DNA from: Mesostigma viride
Lineage: Eukaryota > Streptophyta > Mesostigmatophyceae > Mesostigmatales > Mesostigmataceae
Reading direction: 5' to 3'
Length of the DNA stretch: 64,000 nucleotides
Assembly: GCA_009746045.1 (NCBI GenBank)
Contig: RPFO01001919.1
Span: 99,764-163,763 of the forward strand
Shown: piece by piece, positions 41,443 through 49,394 of the stretch
How the letters are laid out: the number at the start of each line of letters is the position of its first letter
Numbering within the stretch: position 1 is the first letter of the stretch
Translations under genes and position numbers: made by a program
Notes under the pieces: model-generated
The model's database searches: none
What the model was told of the DNA's origin: nothing
The model's input: only the letters and a program-made list of their open reading frames with translations

Positions 41443-41745
41443 ATGGAGCTGTCAGATGCCGAAATGCTACAAATTGCCCAGTGGATGATTTTGTACCCCG
41501 ACGTTCCTCGCGAGTTTCTAGAGTCGGCGATGTTCTATTGCCGGAGTAAGCCGCTGACCGGGAAGGAGAGGCGACAGCTCAAACGTAGCACGCGAGGTCT
41601 TGCGGGTGGCGAGGGGAAGGTCGTGGTCCACGGCAGGAACGAAATAAAAACCGAGCTTATTATAGCAGAGAATGAGGGATCACGTACAGGAGTGCCGGAC
41701 GCTGACCCTAAGGACCGAGAACAGGACAAGGGGCAGTCTTCATGA
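41443..41745 (+). CDS. Small unknown protein of the virion gene cluster
   Basis: 100 residues from the ATG at 41443. It opens with a helical segment, MELSDAEMLQIAQWMILYPD, then becomes charged and hydrophilic (GKERRQLKRSTRGLAGG). It overlaps the penton-like gene by 74 bp. The upstream sequence contains ATAAACGTTTTCA, similar to ATAAAACGTTTCCA before 46685. No family recognised. Confidence 0.5.
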   Translation: MELSDAEMLQIAQWMILYPDVPREFLESAMFYCRSKPLTGKERRQLKRSTRGLAGGEGKVVVHGRNEIKTELIIAENEGSRTGVPDADPKDREQDKGQSS

Positions 41746-42529
41746 TCCGACATGGGACATCCCAGCTGGTCTGTTGGAGGACTACCATGACGTAGGACTG
41801 ACTCTCCTTACAATCCCATTCGAACAGACGCACATCAACCCAACCAACCGCTCGTTCGAGGTGGTGATGCAGTCCGCCCACACCGTCTCGCTTCCACTTG
41901 GATCGTGGACTACGATCGAGAACAGACACAATATTGAGACAGTCTTGCAGACCATCGACAGTTCGTTCGCGGTCACGTACGACCGCGCGAACAGTTTGTA
42001 CACGTTTGCGGCCAGTTCGCCGTTCCAGCTACGAGTCGGCGAGTCCGTCGGGCGTGTCCTGGGGCTCGTCCCGGGCGTTCATGCGTCCAACGGGCAAAAC
42101 GTGATCGTGAGCAACCGACCCGCTACGAACGGACGTCTGAGGGCCGTCTACGTGTACGCTGACATCGTGCGAGGGAATGTAGTGTCCGGGACTCATGGGG
42201 CTGTCTACGGGGGCTTGTTGGCGTGTTGCCCGAACCTTAGCAAGTTCCTAGAACCGATCGTGTGGCAGGCGCAGACTCCGCTATGGCAGCACATGCGCGA
42301 TTCCCCGCGCGGGATCAGTCTCCGCCTGCTGGACGAGGACGACGTGCCGGTCCAGTTGTATAGTGACTGGGTCGTCCAGCTCAGTTTCCGGATATCGCCA
42401 CAGAAGGCGATGGGCGTCGAGTCGCGGAAGATCGCGAGCGTCCTGCGGTACATGGCGCTGGGCGGGGAAGTCCTACCGGCTAGAAAGATATCTCATCGTT
42501 CTGGTATAAACGACGACGAGGACGAATGA
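41672..42529 (+). CDS. Minor capsid (penton-like) protein
   Basis: 285 residues. The C-terminal half reads LRAVYVYADIVRGNVVSG, then YGGLLACCPNL, then ISLRLLDEDDVPVQLYSDWV and VQLSFRI. That series (vyvy-Di, vg, LL, l-D-g-pv, w-v-L-f) resembles the single jelly-roll penton proteins of polintons and polinton-like viruses. The N-terminal region (GLTLLTIPFEQTHINPTNRS) fits the same fold. The annotated start overlaps the preceding gene; no later in-frame Met lies before the conserved core. The protein would form the fivefold vertices of the capsid. Placement just before the major capsid gene supports this. Confidence 0.7.
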   Translation: MRDHVQECRTLTLRTENRTRGSLHDPTWDIPAGLLEDYHDVGLTLLTIPFEQTHINPTNRSFEVVMQSAHTVSLPLGSWTTIENRHNIETVLQTIDSSFAVTYDRANSLYTFAASSPFQLRVGESVGRVLGLVPGVHASNGQNVIVSNRPATNGRLRAVYVYADIVRGNVVSGTHGAVYGGLLACCPNLSKFLEPIVWQAQTPLWQHMRDSPRGISLRLLDEDDVPVQLYSDWVVQLSFRISPQKAMGVESRKIASVLRYMALGGEVLPARKISHRSGINDDEDE

Positions 42530-42981
42530 GGCTCGATTTTGGAAAGGTTGTCAACACCGTGCGAAAGATCGGACACGTAGCCGGAGACGCTATCAGGAAA
42601 GTGGGGCACGGCGCGCGACTCGTGAAGGCGGCCGCGGGTGCTGCCGATTCGGCTCTCGGGCATGTCCCGAGCAAGTTGATTGAGGCGTCCCCGGTCCTCG
42701 GGACGGCGTACCGTGTCGCGAAAACCGGACTGGACGCGCTGTCTTCCCTCGAGCGTAAGGTCGACGCGCACAACCTTGGCCGCGAATCCGCTCTTGGGCC
42801 AGTTCCTTCATTAGCCAGAATATTATCTAAGCTAGCTGGTATACAACGCTCTCATGTCATCCGACGGTTCTTGGTACAACCGCGCGATCCCGAAGTCCAT
42901 GCAATATATCGTGAAGGCTCTCGGCCAGCACTCGACGTCCCGCGTGCAGTTGTCCACTCTGTCAGCGAACACTGGCATTAA
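42526..42981 (+). CDS. Small basic virion protein, C-terminus uncertain
   Basis: 151 residues. The start codon overlaps the last four bases of the penton gene (ATGA). Residues 1-60 are amphipathic and basic (FGKVVNTVRKIGHVAGDAIR, KVGHGARLVKAAAGA), as in capsid-internal membrane-active or core proteins. The last 45 residues overlap the major capsid gene in another frame and look unnatural. The real protein may end earlier or the reading may be shifted near 42840. Function unknown. Confidence 0.5.
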   Translation: MRLDFGKVVNTVRKIGHVAGDAIRKVGHGARLVKAAAGAADSALGHVPSKLIEASPVLGTAYRVAKTGLDALSSLERKVDAHNLGRESALGPVPSLARILSKLAGIQRSHVIRRFLVQPRDPEVHAIYREGSRPALDVPRAVVHSVSEHWH

Positions 42982-44140
42982 GCAGGGTTCGGTTGTAGCT
43001 GTCCGCCTTCCGACGAGCGGATTTGCCGATCTCCACAGTTTCGCCATGTACTTCCGGGCGTCCCAGGCGTCTACGACTGGATACTGTAGGTTTCCGAGAT
43101 ACACTTCGTCGTTGATCAGGCGTCTGGAGGTGCTGGTCGGAGGCCAGAGCGTTGACTCCATCAACGATTATCATCAGCTGTATCGGACCCTGCTTACTGT
43201 TCATGGCGGCGTCTGTCATGACAATGCCCAGGCCCCGTCCGGGTGGTCCGTGGACAACACAACCGACGTTGCGCTTACGGCAAGGGAGCCAGTAGATACC
43301 GCCAAGCACACTAACGTTCTTGGAGTGATTGACCATTGGCTCGGGTTCCTTTCTGGCGACCCTCGCGTGATCGATCTCAGTCTTTTTCCACCAATCGAGA
43401 TCAGGATCACACTGATGGATGGGAGTGTCATGATCCCTGGAGCGGCGGTGGCAGCGGATGGTGCTAAGGCCGCCGTTGCAGCCTGCACCGGCCCGGGGTT
43501 TCAGTTGGATGATATCCACTTCTCGATCGATACGTACAGGTTCCAGGAGGACGTTGTCTCACAGGTCTTTGCGTCCAGACTGGCAGAGGGCGGGACGCTG
43601 CCGTTTCGCTGGAAGACGTGGCAGTCTACGAAGCAGTCGGCCACTGCCACTACGTATAGCATCAAGGCGACCCTCTCTTCTGCATCAGCGAGTAAACTCC
43701 TTGCCATCCAGGTCAACCCTGCCAAGGACGTAGCGAACGGAGCCGGCGATATCATGTTCGACCATTCCGCTCTGACCGCAGGCATGCAGTTCCAGTTCGA
43801 TATTAACGGGTCCCACCAGTCTCCCGCGTATCGCATGGGAGTGACAGAGGCATGGACCAACCTGATGAGCGCGTTCAACGACCAAGGGAACTCGCTGTCG
43901 TGCGCCAAGAACGGAATTACGCCCGACACATGGCGAGACAAGCATTTCGTCATGGCTTGTCACCTGAACATGCCAGGAGCCGGGTCCGAGTACCAGAGCG
44001 GTCTCGATCTTCGCGGGACTGCGGCGGTCGTCACCCTTCGCGTGGACGGAACTGACGCGGCGTGTACCTCGTACCTGTTTTGCGAGCTCGAGGCCAAGAT
44101 GGACGTCGGAGCCGGGCGGCAGGCGGCCGTGTACCTGTAA
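42854..44140 (+). CDS. Major capsid protein (double jelly-roll type)
   Basis: 428 residues, intact. Characteristic blocks are FPRYTSSLIRRLEVLVGGQS, then VDSINDYHQLYRTLLTVHGG in the first barrel, FPPIEIRITLMDGSVMIPGA between, and TSYLFCELEAKMDVGAGRQA at the C-terminus. The combination of a strand pair ending in -GQ-V--I--Y--LY--L and the late e-k--v--G---vyl strand matches polinton-like virus capsid proteins. Trimers of such proteins tile icosahedral capsids. GGTATACAAC lies 10-20 bp before the ATG, matching the motif before the primase gene. Confidence 0.8.
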   Translation: MSSDGSWYNRAIPKSMQYIVKALGQHSTSRVQLSTLSANTGIKQGSVVAVRLPTSGFADLHSFAMYFRASQASTTGYCRFPRYTSSLIRRLEVLVGGQSVDSINDYHQLYRTLLTVHGGVCHDNAQAPSGWSVDNTTDVALTAREPVDTAKHTNVLGVIDHWLGFLSGDPRVIDLSLFPPIEIRITLMDGSVMIPGAAVAADGAKAAVAACTGPGFQLDDIHFSIDTYRFQEDVVSQVFASRLAEGGTLPFRWKTWQSTKQSATATTYSIKATLSSASASKLLAIQVNPAKDVANGAGDIMFDHSALTAGMQFQFDINGSHQSPAYRMGVTEAWTNLMSAFNDQGNSLSCAKNGITPDTWRDKHFVMACHLNMPGAGSEYQSGLDLRGTAAVVTLRVDGTDAACTSYLFCELEAKMDVGAGRQAAVYL

Positions 44141-44170
44141 TAATCTCTGATGGTTACTGTATAGCGCACG

Positions 44171-44284
44171 ATGGAATACCTTAAGGATCCGAGATACGTA
44201 GCGAATCCGTTTAGTCGAGTCACCTTGATTTTCGATACCCCCGCGATGGTCCATAAAAGGTCTGGCGACTGGATTGCCGGCTAG
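44171..44284 (+). CDS. Possible 37-residue protein
   Basis: A clean short frame starting MEYLKDPRYVANPFSRV between the capsid and fibre genes, with GTATAG just upstream. Composition is protein-like but there is no other evidence. Confidence 0.35.
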   Translation: MEYLKDPRYVANPFSRVTLIFDTPAMVHKRSGDWIAG

Positions 44285-44367
44285 GAAAGGCCCGTTGATG
44301 GAGCCGAGATTTCAGTACCCGTTGCCAACCTCAAAAAAATAGTGTCAGTTTGTAGTATGTAAGCAGC

Positions 44368-46047
44368 ATGTCTTTTGATTACGGTGTATGTCCTGCTTTG
44401 ATTAATAAAAAGAAGCGCGTCATTGCGCCTTCCATAACATTAACGACCACAACCGGAACATATCCTAGCGCGTCTCCAATTACAGTTACAGCGACGTTCA
44501 GCCAGCCAGTCACGGGGTTCGCCTTGGACGATGTCGTCGTAGTCAACGGGGCCATCGCCAACCTTACCGGCAGCGGGGCGTCGTACACCTTCCAAGTGAC
44601 GCCGACGACCGCATATTCTCCGACCACGATAGGCATCGGAGCAGGGGCGGTGGTCAGTTTGAAGGGGGCACGGAACAAAGCCTCGACTCCATTGGTCTTC
44701 ACGTACTCACCCCCTCCAACGGTGACCCTCGCGACGACCGCGGGGTCGACGCCATCCTCGACACCCGTGGACGTGACCGCCACGTTCAGCAGGTCCGTCA
44801 CGGGGTTCGCGTTGGGCTATATCACGGTGACAAACGGGACAGCCGCCAACCTGACCGGCAGCGGGGCGTCGTACGCCTTCCAGGTGACGCCGACGACCGC
44901 GTACACCGCCACGAGTGTCAATGTGGGCGCTGGAGTTGTCGCGGACGCTTCGATGGGAACCGCCAACGTGGCTTCCAACACGCTGTCATTAACGTATGCC
45001 CCTCAGCCCACCGTCACGCTGTCAACATCCGCGGGGTCCACTTCCGCCTGGAGTTTCATATCCGCGACGGCGACTTTCAGTCGAGCGGTGACCGGTTTTG
45101 CATTGGGCGACATCACGGTGACAAACGGGACAGCTTCCAATTTGGTAGGCAGCGGTGCATCGTACACGTTCAACGTGACGGCGACGACGGCCAATTCCGC
45201 CACGTCCTTCAGCATCGGCGCAGGGGTCGCGACAGACACAGTGTTCGGGACCGGCAACTCAGCTTCAAACTCGCTATCGTTCACGTTTACCCCATACAAC
45301 CCCGCCACCGACTCGGACCTGTATGCGTGGTATGACCCAACGGACTCTTCGACGCTCTATAGCAACACCAATTTTACCACACTCGCCACGACTTTAGTAC
45401 GGGGTATGAAGGACAAGAAGGGGACCCAGCACTTACTGTGCTTCACCACCAATGCGCCGACCATCGACAACACTAGCTTAAACTATAAGCGGTCTCTTCA
45501 ATTCAGTTACAGTTTGCGTAACGGGCTCCAGAGCGACGGGTTTTTCTGGGGTCGTCCGCAAAACACTATGATCGTCGTCGCAAAATCAAACACCCCGAGT
45601 GTTTACCCTCGCGGGTCAGGTAGTAGCATGAAAGGCCTCGTTGTCGGTGCTCAAAGTAATTACGGACTTGGCATCTGCAACAACTGCGACGACTACAAGT
45701 TTTATGCGCTTTTGGGTACGGACGGAGCCACTCAACCGATCTGCACGAATGCAGAGTTTTACGACGGCCGGGCGCACGTGATGGCAGTGTCGTGTGACCT
45801 AGGAAGCACGCCAAAAACGTCCATCGCCAGATTTGATGGTAGAGATGGTGGGGCGTACACCGGTACAGCGGTACAGAATCCAGGAAGGATTTGTGTTGGC
45901 GCGGATATAGATTGGAGCACTCGTAACTGGGACGGATGGACCGGCGAGATACTGATCTACAGCACCGCCAAGACCGCGGCCGAGCTCGAGCAGATCCGAG
46001 GTTATCTAGTGCACAAATGGGGCACGCCTGCCGCCATACCAGCGTAG
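44368..46047 (+). CDS. Fibre/adhesin: three Ig-like repeats plus lectin-like domain
   Basis: 559 residues. After a short N-terminus, three tandem repeats of about 95 residues occur (about 20-110, 113-205, 207-300). Each contains VTATFS-[RQ]-[SPA]-VTGFAL, then NLTGSGASYTFQVTPTTA, and ends in an L-F/T-Y strand. They resemble bacterial Ig-like domains of surface adhesins. Residues 305-559 begin YNPATDSDLYAWYDPTDSST and end GWTGEILIYSTAKTAAELEQ, then IRGYLVHKWG, the typical signature of concanavalin-A/LamG-like lectin domains. A stalk with a sugar-binding tip at the capsid surface is likely. The repeats are near-identical in places, so they may have expanded recently. Horizontal origin from bacteria or phages is plausible. 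Confidence 0.75.
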   Translation: MSFDYGVCPALINKKKRVIAPSITLTTTTGTYPSASPITVTATFSQPVTGFALDDVVVVNGAIANLTGSGASYTFQVTPTTAYSPTTIGIGAGAVVSLKGARNKASTPLVFTYSPPPTVTLATTAGSTPSSTPVDVTATFSRSVTGFALGYITVTNGTAANLTGSGASYAFQVTPTTAYTATSVNVGAGVVADASMGTANVASNTLSLTYAPQPTVTLSTSAGSTSAWSFISATATFSRAVTGFALGDITVTNGTASNLVGSGASYTFNVTATTANSATSFSIGAGVATDTVFGTGNSASNSLSFTFTPYNPATDSDLYAWYDPTDSSTLYSNTNFTTLATTLVRGMKDKKGTQHLLCFTTNAPTIDNTSLNYKRSLQFSYSLRNGLQSDGFFWGRPQNTMIVVAKSNTPSVYPRGSGSSMKGLVVGAQSNYGLGICNNCDDYKFYALLGTDGATQPICTNAEFYDGRAHVMAVSCDLGSTPKTSIARFDGRDGGAYTGTAVQNPGRICVGADIDWSTRNWDGWTGEILIYSTAKTAAELEQIRGYLVHKWGTPAAIPA

Positions 46048-46076
46048 ATCTTCCAATAAACTAATATCTCCCGTAA

Positions 46077-46589
46077 ATGTATAACAAAGCCATGGACTAT
46101 CCGTATTTCTACCAAGTCATCTTAGACTCTGGGAAGGCACAAGAGTTCGATGAAACGACCATGCGGGCCGTGTTTGTCGTAAAGCCAGACGCTAGGGCTC
46201 CTGTAATCGATGATACCTGGCGTGGAGGAGCACATGCGGCTTATATGGCCAATGTCGAAGGCGCGGGCAATTACAAGACTATCGGACTAGTCTCGCCGGA
46301 TTTCACAGGCGGGTCGCACAACGTAAACGACGAGGTGGCGTTAGTATCTGACGAATGCTACGGGACAGAGGCGACATCCTACAACATGATAAACGATCAC
46401 AGCTATTTCAATCTCGAGAACCCATTCCTGTTCCGAAACGGAGGGCGTTTGACGGTGCGGATGGTTCACCTGGACCGCGGAGATGGCGACGCTGACTACG
46501 CGTCACCTAATTCCGCAGACAGCTTTCTTGTCGTCCTCCGATTCGAGAAAATCCGCGGATTCGATTCGTGTAAATGCCATCACAAGTAG
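46077..46589 (+). CDS. Unknown protein of the virion gene cluster
   Basis: 170 residues; an alternative start at 46092 (GCCATGG) has better context. It contains MRAVFVVKPDARAPVIDDTW and SDECYGTEATSYNMINDHSY. It probably folds as beta-rich (RLTVRMVHLD, SFLVVLRFEKI). It ends in a Cys/His-rich CKCHHK. Not recognised. Confidence 0.6.
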   Translation: MYNKAMDYPYFYQVILDSGKAQEFDETTMRAVFVVKPDARAPVIDDTWRGGAHAAYMANVEGAGNYKTIGLVSPDFTGGSHNVNDEVALVSDECYGTEATSYNMINDHSYFNLENPFLFRNGGRLTVRMVHLDRGDGDADYASPNSADSFLVVLRFEKIRGFDSCKCHHK

Positions 46590-46684
46590 ACAGGATTTAA
46601 CGCGTAATGACTCGGTGTAAATGGTGTCTGTTATCGTATTTGATTAATAAATTATCTCACATGAATCTATAAAACGTTTCCAAC

Positions 46685-47065
46685 ATGTTCGTGACCATGA
46701 ATGACATTCTCAACTGCATCGAGGCCTGCAAACCGGGCAGTGGCGGGTACATCCAGAGCGGCACGCGGCGGTCCGTTAACGCCGCAGAAGTCGCGCGAGT
46801 TTCTTGCACCGTCGCCGGAAAGCCCGACCCATACGAGGACAATTACAATGTCGAATTAGACCAACTAGACGATCCACACATCTTCTCGTCGGCTGCTGTG
46901 TGCGCCTTGGTGGAAGACGACGCGAACTTGGACGAAATTATCAAGGCGTGCGAGGACTTGGTTGTTTTATCCATAATGGCCGGCTGCGTCACCGGCAGAC
47001 AATCCATTTCCTCGTCGTCGTTTGACCAAGTGAAGGAACGGCTGCAGCTCCTGAGAGGCGAATGA
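46685..47065 (+). CDS. Small acidic protein next to the right TIR
   Basis: 126 residues, intact, starting MFVTMNDILNCIEACKPGSG. It is acidic and helical in the second half (LVEDDANLDEIIKACEDLVV). The stop codon lies 3 bp before the right TIR. ATAAAACGTTTCCA precedes the ATG. Not recognised. Confidence 0.55.
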   Translation: MFVTMNDILNCIEACKPGSGGYIQSGTRRSVNAAEVARVSCTVAGKPDPYEDNYNVELDQLDDPHIFSSAAVCALVEDDANLDEIIKACEDLVVLSIMAGCVTGRQSISSSSFDQVKERLQLLRGE

Positions 47066-47068
47066 CAC

Positions 47069-47595
47069 CCGCTCCTCTCCCGCGACGGCGCAGGAATTCG
47101 CAGGAACGCGCAGGCGATCAGGCGCGCGGTTGGCGTGTGGCGTGGTTGGGGTGGTGGTTGACGGTTCTGTCAGAATAGGCCTTTTTGCTCAGATATACTT
47201 AGAACTTCCTCTAAAATCTCTGAGCAAAAAGGCCTATTCCACACACACACCCTCGCACATTGACGCGTGCGAATCGCGCGTTCCCCACGAACGACCCCGG
47301 CCGTCCACGGAGGTCCCGCGCGTTCTGCGGTTGGTGTGTGGCGTTATTTGGGCGGTGGTTGATGGTTTCTGTCAGAATAGGCCATTTTGCTCAGATATAC
47401 TTAGAACTTCCTCTAAAATCTCTGAGCAAAAAGGCCTATTCCACCAACAACACCATCACACGTTGACGCGGTGACGGATGCTAGCATTTCTATGGCATCC
47501 TAAATCCCCGCGACCCCTGAGCCAGGGTTGGCAGGGGTCGGGAAGGCATTGCTGCATTGTGACAGATGCCAGTAGCAAAACCCCACTATCGTATC
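47069..47595 (-). repeat. Right terminal inverted repeat of the polinton-like virus
   Basis: 527 bp, the inverse of 24840-25164 plus an extra module of about 202 bp. It therefore carries two copies of the GAATAGGCC...GGCCTATTC hairpin (47173-47239 and 47375-47441). The outer copy has one mismatch in the arm. A tandem duplication on the right or a deletion on the left explains the difference. Confidence 0.9.
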
Positions 47596-47657
47596 CTAGC
47601 CCGGGCCGACCCGACCCCCTGTCGGCCCTCTGTCAGCCCGCTTTTCAAAGTATGACA

Positions 47658-47715
47658 GCTGGCACTCTAATGCTGGCACACTAGCAGAAAAAAGTGTAGG
47701 TGTGATATAGGTATC
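47658..47715 (+). promoter_or_regulatory. Conserved upstream region of the 101-residue gene
   Basis: GCTGGCACTCTAATGCTGGC, then an A-rich run and AAAGTGTAGGT, then GATATAGGTATC directly before the ATG. The region before 48100 has the same order. GCTGGCA occurs twice, 14 bp apart. Confidence 0.55.
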
Positions 47716-48021
47716 ATGCCAGTAAAACGAATGTTCCCGGCTGGCGACCCGCCTGGCCGTCATCATCTAGGCGTGATCAACCAATTCAACCGCAACCTGT
47801 ACGAGCGCCGTCTTGAAGCCATGCGCAGGAATATGCGCGTCGTTGAACGGCAAAGAGCAATCGAGGCCGAAATGGCCGCCCAGGCCCAGGCCCAGGCCAT
47901 AGCCCAAGCAGCGGCCGGCCAGCTGCAGTGGGTGGTGGAGGTGCACGAGCAGCAACAACACCGCGCGCGACGTGTACGGCGGACCCGTAGGCGCCGGGGG
48001 GGAAGCGCTAGGGCCCGCTAG
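47716..48021 (+). CDS. Small basic protein, paralogue of the next gene (left arm)
   Basis: 101 residues starting MPVKRMFPAGDPPGRHH. A helical segment YERRLEAMRRNMRVVERQRA is followed by Ala/Gln-rich sequence. An Arg-rich end follows (RARRVRRTRRRRGGSARAR), resembling protamine-like DNA-binding tails. The neighbouring gene at 48100 has the same start (MPVQRRF), the same YERRLEAMRRN block and the same RRVRRTRRR tail, so the pair arose by duplication. An identical copy lies at 53097-53402. Confidence 0.65.
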   Translation: MPVKRMFPAGDPPGRHHLGVINQFNRNLYERRLEAMRRNMRVVERQRAIEAEMAAQAQAQAIAQAAAGQLQWVVEVHEQQQHRARRVRRTRRRRGGSARAR

Positions 48022-48047
48022 CCCGGCCCGACCCGACCCCTTGTAAA

Positions 48048-48099
48048 GCTGGCACTATAATGCTGGCAAAAAAAAAAGTGTAGGTAGGGTATAAGTATC
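48048..48099 (+). promoter_or_regulatory. Conserved upstream region of the second basic gene
   Basis: GCTGGCACTATAATGCTGGC, an A10 run, GTGTAGGT and GGTATAAGTATC before the ATG. It matches the region before 47716, which argues for a shared promoter. Confidence 0.55.
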
Positions 48100-48840
48100 A
48101 TGCCAGTACAACGAAGGTTCGAATCGGGTGTCGACCGGCCTGGCAGCTATCTTGCGTACCGCCGGGCGGTCAACGCGCCACCTTACTACCGCGACCCGTA
48201 CGAGCGTAGACTCGAAGCCATGCGCAGGAATTTGCAATATGGTGGCATTGAACGGCCAAGAGACCTGCGGTACAACGTTATCGCCGTGCTCGGGGACCAG
48301 GCCATGGCCTGGGTAAGAGCCCAGGAAGCGGCGGACCAGGCCGCACGGCGGGTGGTGCACGAGCAGCAACAACACCGCACGCGACGACGTGTACGGCGCA
48401 CCAGGAGGCGCTGGGGGGGAAGCGCTAGGGCCCGTGACCCTTGCAAATTTGTCCCTATAGATATAGACGATGGAAGAGGGCACGTCCCCACCCGGGTCCA
48501 CGCACGTACCGCGCCGAAAAATGAAGGCGGATGGCACGTACTACACCCCCCGCCCCCGCCACCTCCTCCCGGCCCGGTGCTTCGGGCACTCAAGTACATC
48601 GTGCAGTCCCCGCTGGGGGCCCCACTCCGGTTTCTGGTGACGTACGGGGTAGAGGGAGACGGGTTTGTAAGGGCCTACGAGGGGATGTTCAGACTGTCCC
48701 TGTTGATGGCCGTAATCCTCGCGTACTTCGTGTATTTCCTGGTCAAGATGTGGCGTCGCCCCGTCAAGCTGGACTTCACCCCGGCCGTGGCGGCCGTAAA
48801 GAGGCTCCCCACTCCAAGCAGCGGGCCGACAGTGGGCTGA
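48100..48840 (+). pseudogene. Two fused or shifted frames: basic protein and membrane protein (left arm)
   Basis: One open frame of 246 residues that looks like two proteins. Residues 1-115 are a paralogue of the 101-residue protein, including the RRRVRRTRRR tail and GGSARAR. In the paralogue a stop follows directly; here the frame runs on through non-coding-looking sequence. A separate ATG at 48470 (preceded by CTATAGATATAGACG) starts MEEGTSPPGSTHVPRRKMKA in another frame. That frame rejoins the long one across a C-run near 48550. The end carries the transmembrane helix LSLLMAVILAYFVYFLV. I read this as two genes, 48100 to about 48440 and 48470-48840, altered by small indels. The mirror copy is at 52278-53018. 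Confidence 0.55.
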
Positions 48841-48871
48841 GTAATTATCCATCGCAGTATTATCCATCACC

Positions 48872-49350
48872 ATGTTCATGCTATTGCTCGTGATCATCCT
48901 GCTGTTTGTGATCTTCATGATGCGTAACATGCCCGAACCCGCTACCCCCCCTCGGACCCCGGTGCAGCCGCCGTGGCGTACGAGGCCACCCCCAACCCGG
49001 AGCCGGACAGCACGGCCGCGGCCCCCGCTAACACGGTAGACCCCCGCGCGCCTGAGGAGAAGGCCGAGCGCGTGCGCTTCAAGGAGGCGATACCCGGAAT
49101 GGTCACCAACGTGCAGGCGATGATCGTGGACAGCGTGAACCCCGTGTCCATGTTGGGCGGCCTCATGAGCGGGTTCGGCATGATTCCCAACAAGGCGGCC
49201 GACAAGGTCAGCAAGGCGGGCGCCAAGATCACCAAGGCCGTGGTGGGGCACACCCCGGGCGGTGCGCTGATGCAGGCGTTCAAGGACAAGAAGAGCGCGC
49301 GGTGCAAGGCCAAGAAGTTCTTCAGCTGGGGGTTCGCCAAGTGCAAGTAG
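48872..49350 (+). pseudogene. Membrane-anchored protein with frameshift in a C-run (left arm)
   Basis: ATG at 48872 opens MFMLLLVIILLFVIFMMRN, a membrane anchor. After CCCGAACCCGCTACC a run of 7 C shifts the frame. One more C would continue directly into SDPGAAAVAYEATPNPEPDS. The remaining 125 residues are soluble and end in a basic, Cys-containing KKSARCKAKKFFSWGFAKCK. A central segment (VNPVSMLGGLMSGFGMIPNK) is hydrophobic. The same run length is present in the other arm (51768-52246). Function unknown. Confidence 0.55.
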
Positions 49351-49394
49351 CGCCGAGGGGCGGGAGCAGCGGGAGAGCTTGGATGTTCTTCTCC

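Larger units (their letters stand above)
24840..47595. mobile_element. Integrated polinton-like virus with TIRs
   Basis: A 22,756-bp unit bounded by terminal inverted repeats that start GATACGATA(G/T)TGGGG at both ends. It encodes a set typical of polinton-like viruses: major and minor capsid proteins, packaging ATPase, tyrosine recombinase and a primase-helicase. Replication and packaging genes run leftward from about 32.2 kb, and virion genes run rightward from 37.6 kb. No protein-primed DNA polymerase, retroviral-type integrase or adenovirus-type protease is visible, which argues against a classical Maverick/Polinton. The primase-helicase and one large virion gene are broken, so the copy is probably defective. 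No clear target duplication was found. Confidence 0.85.

Noticed and set aside
24840..47595. Classical Maverick/Polinton
   Set aside because: No protein-primed polymerase, retroviral-type integrase or adenovirus-type protease could be found; the gene set fits polinton-like viruses better.
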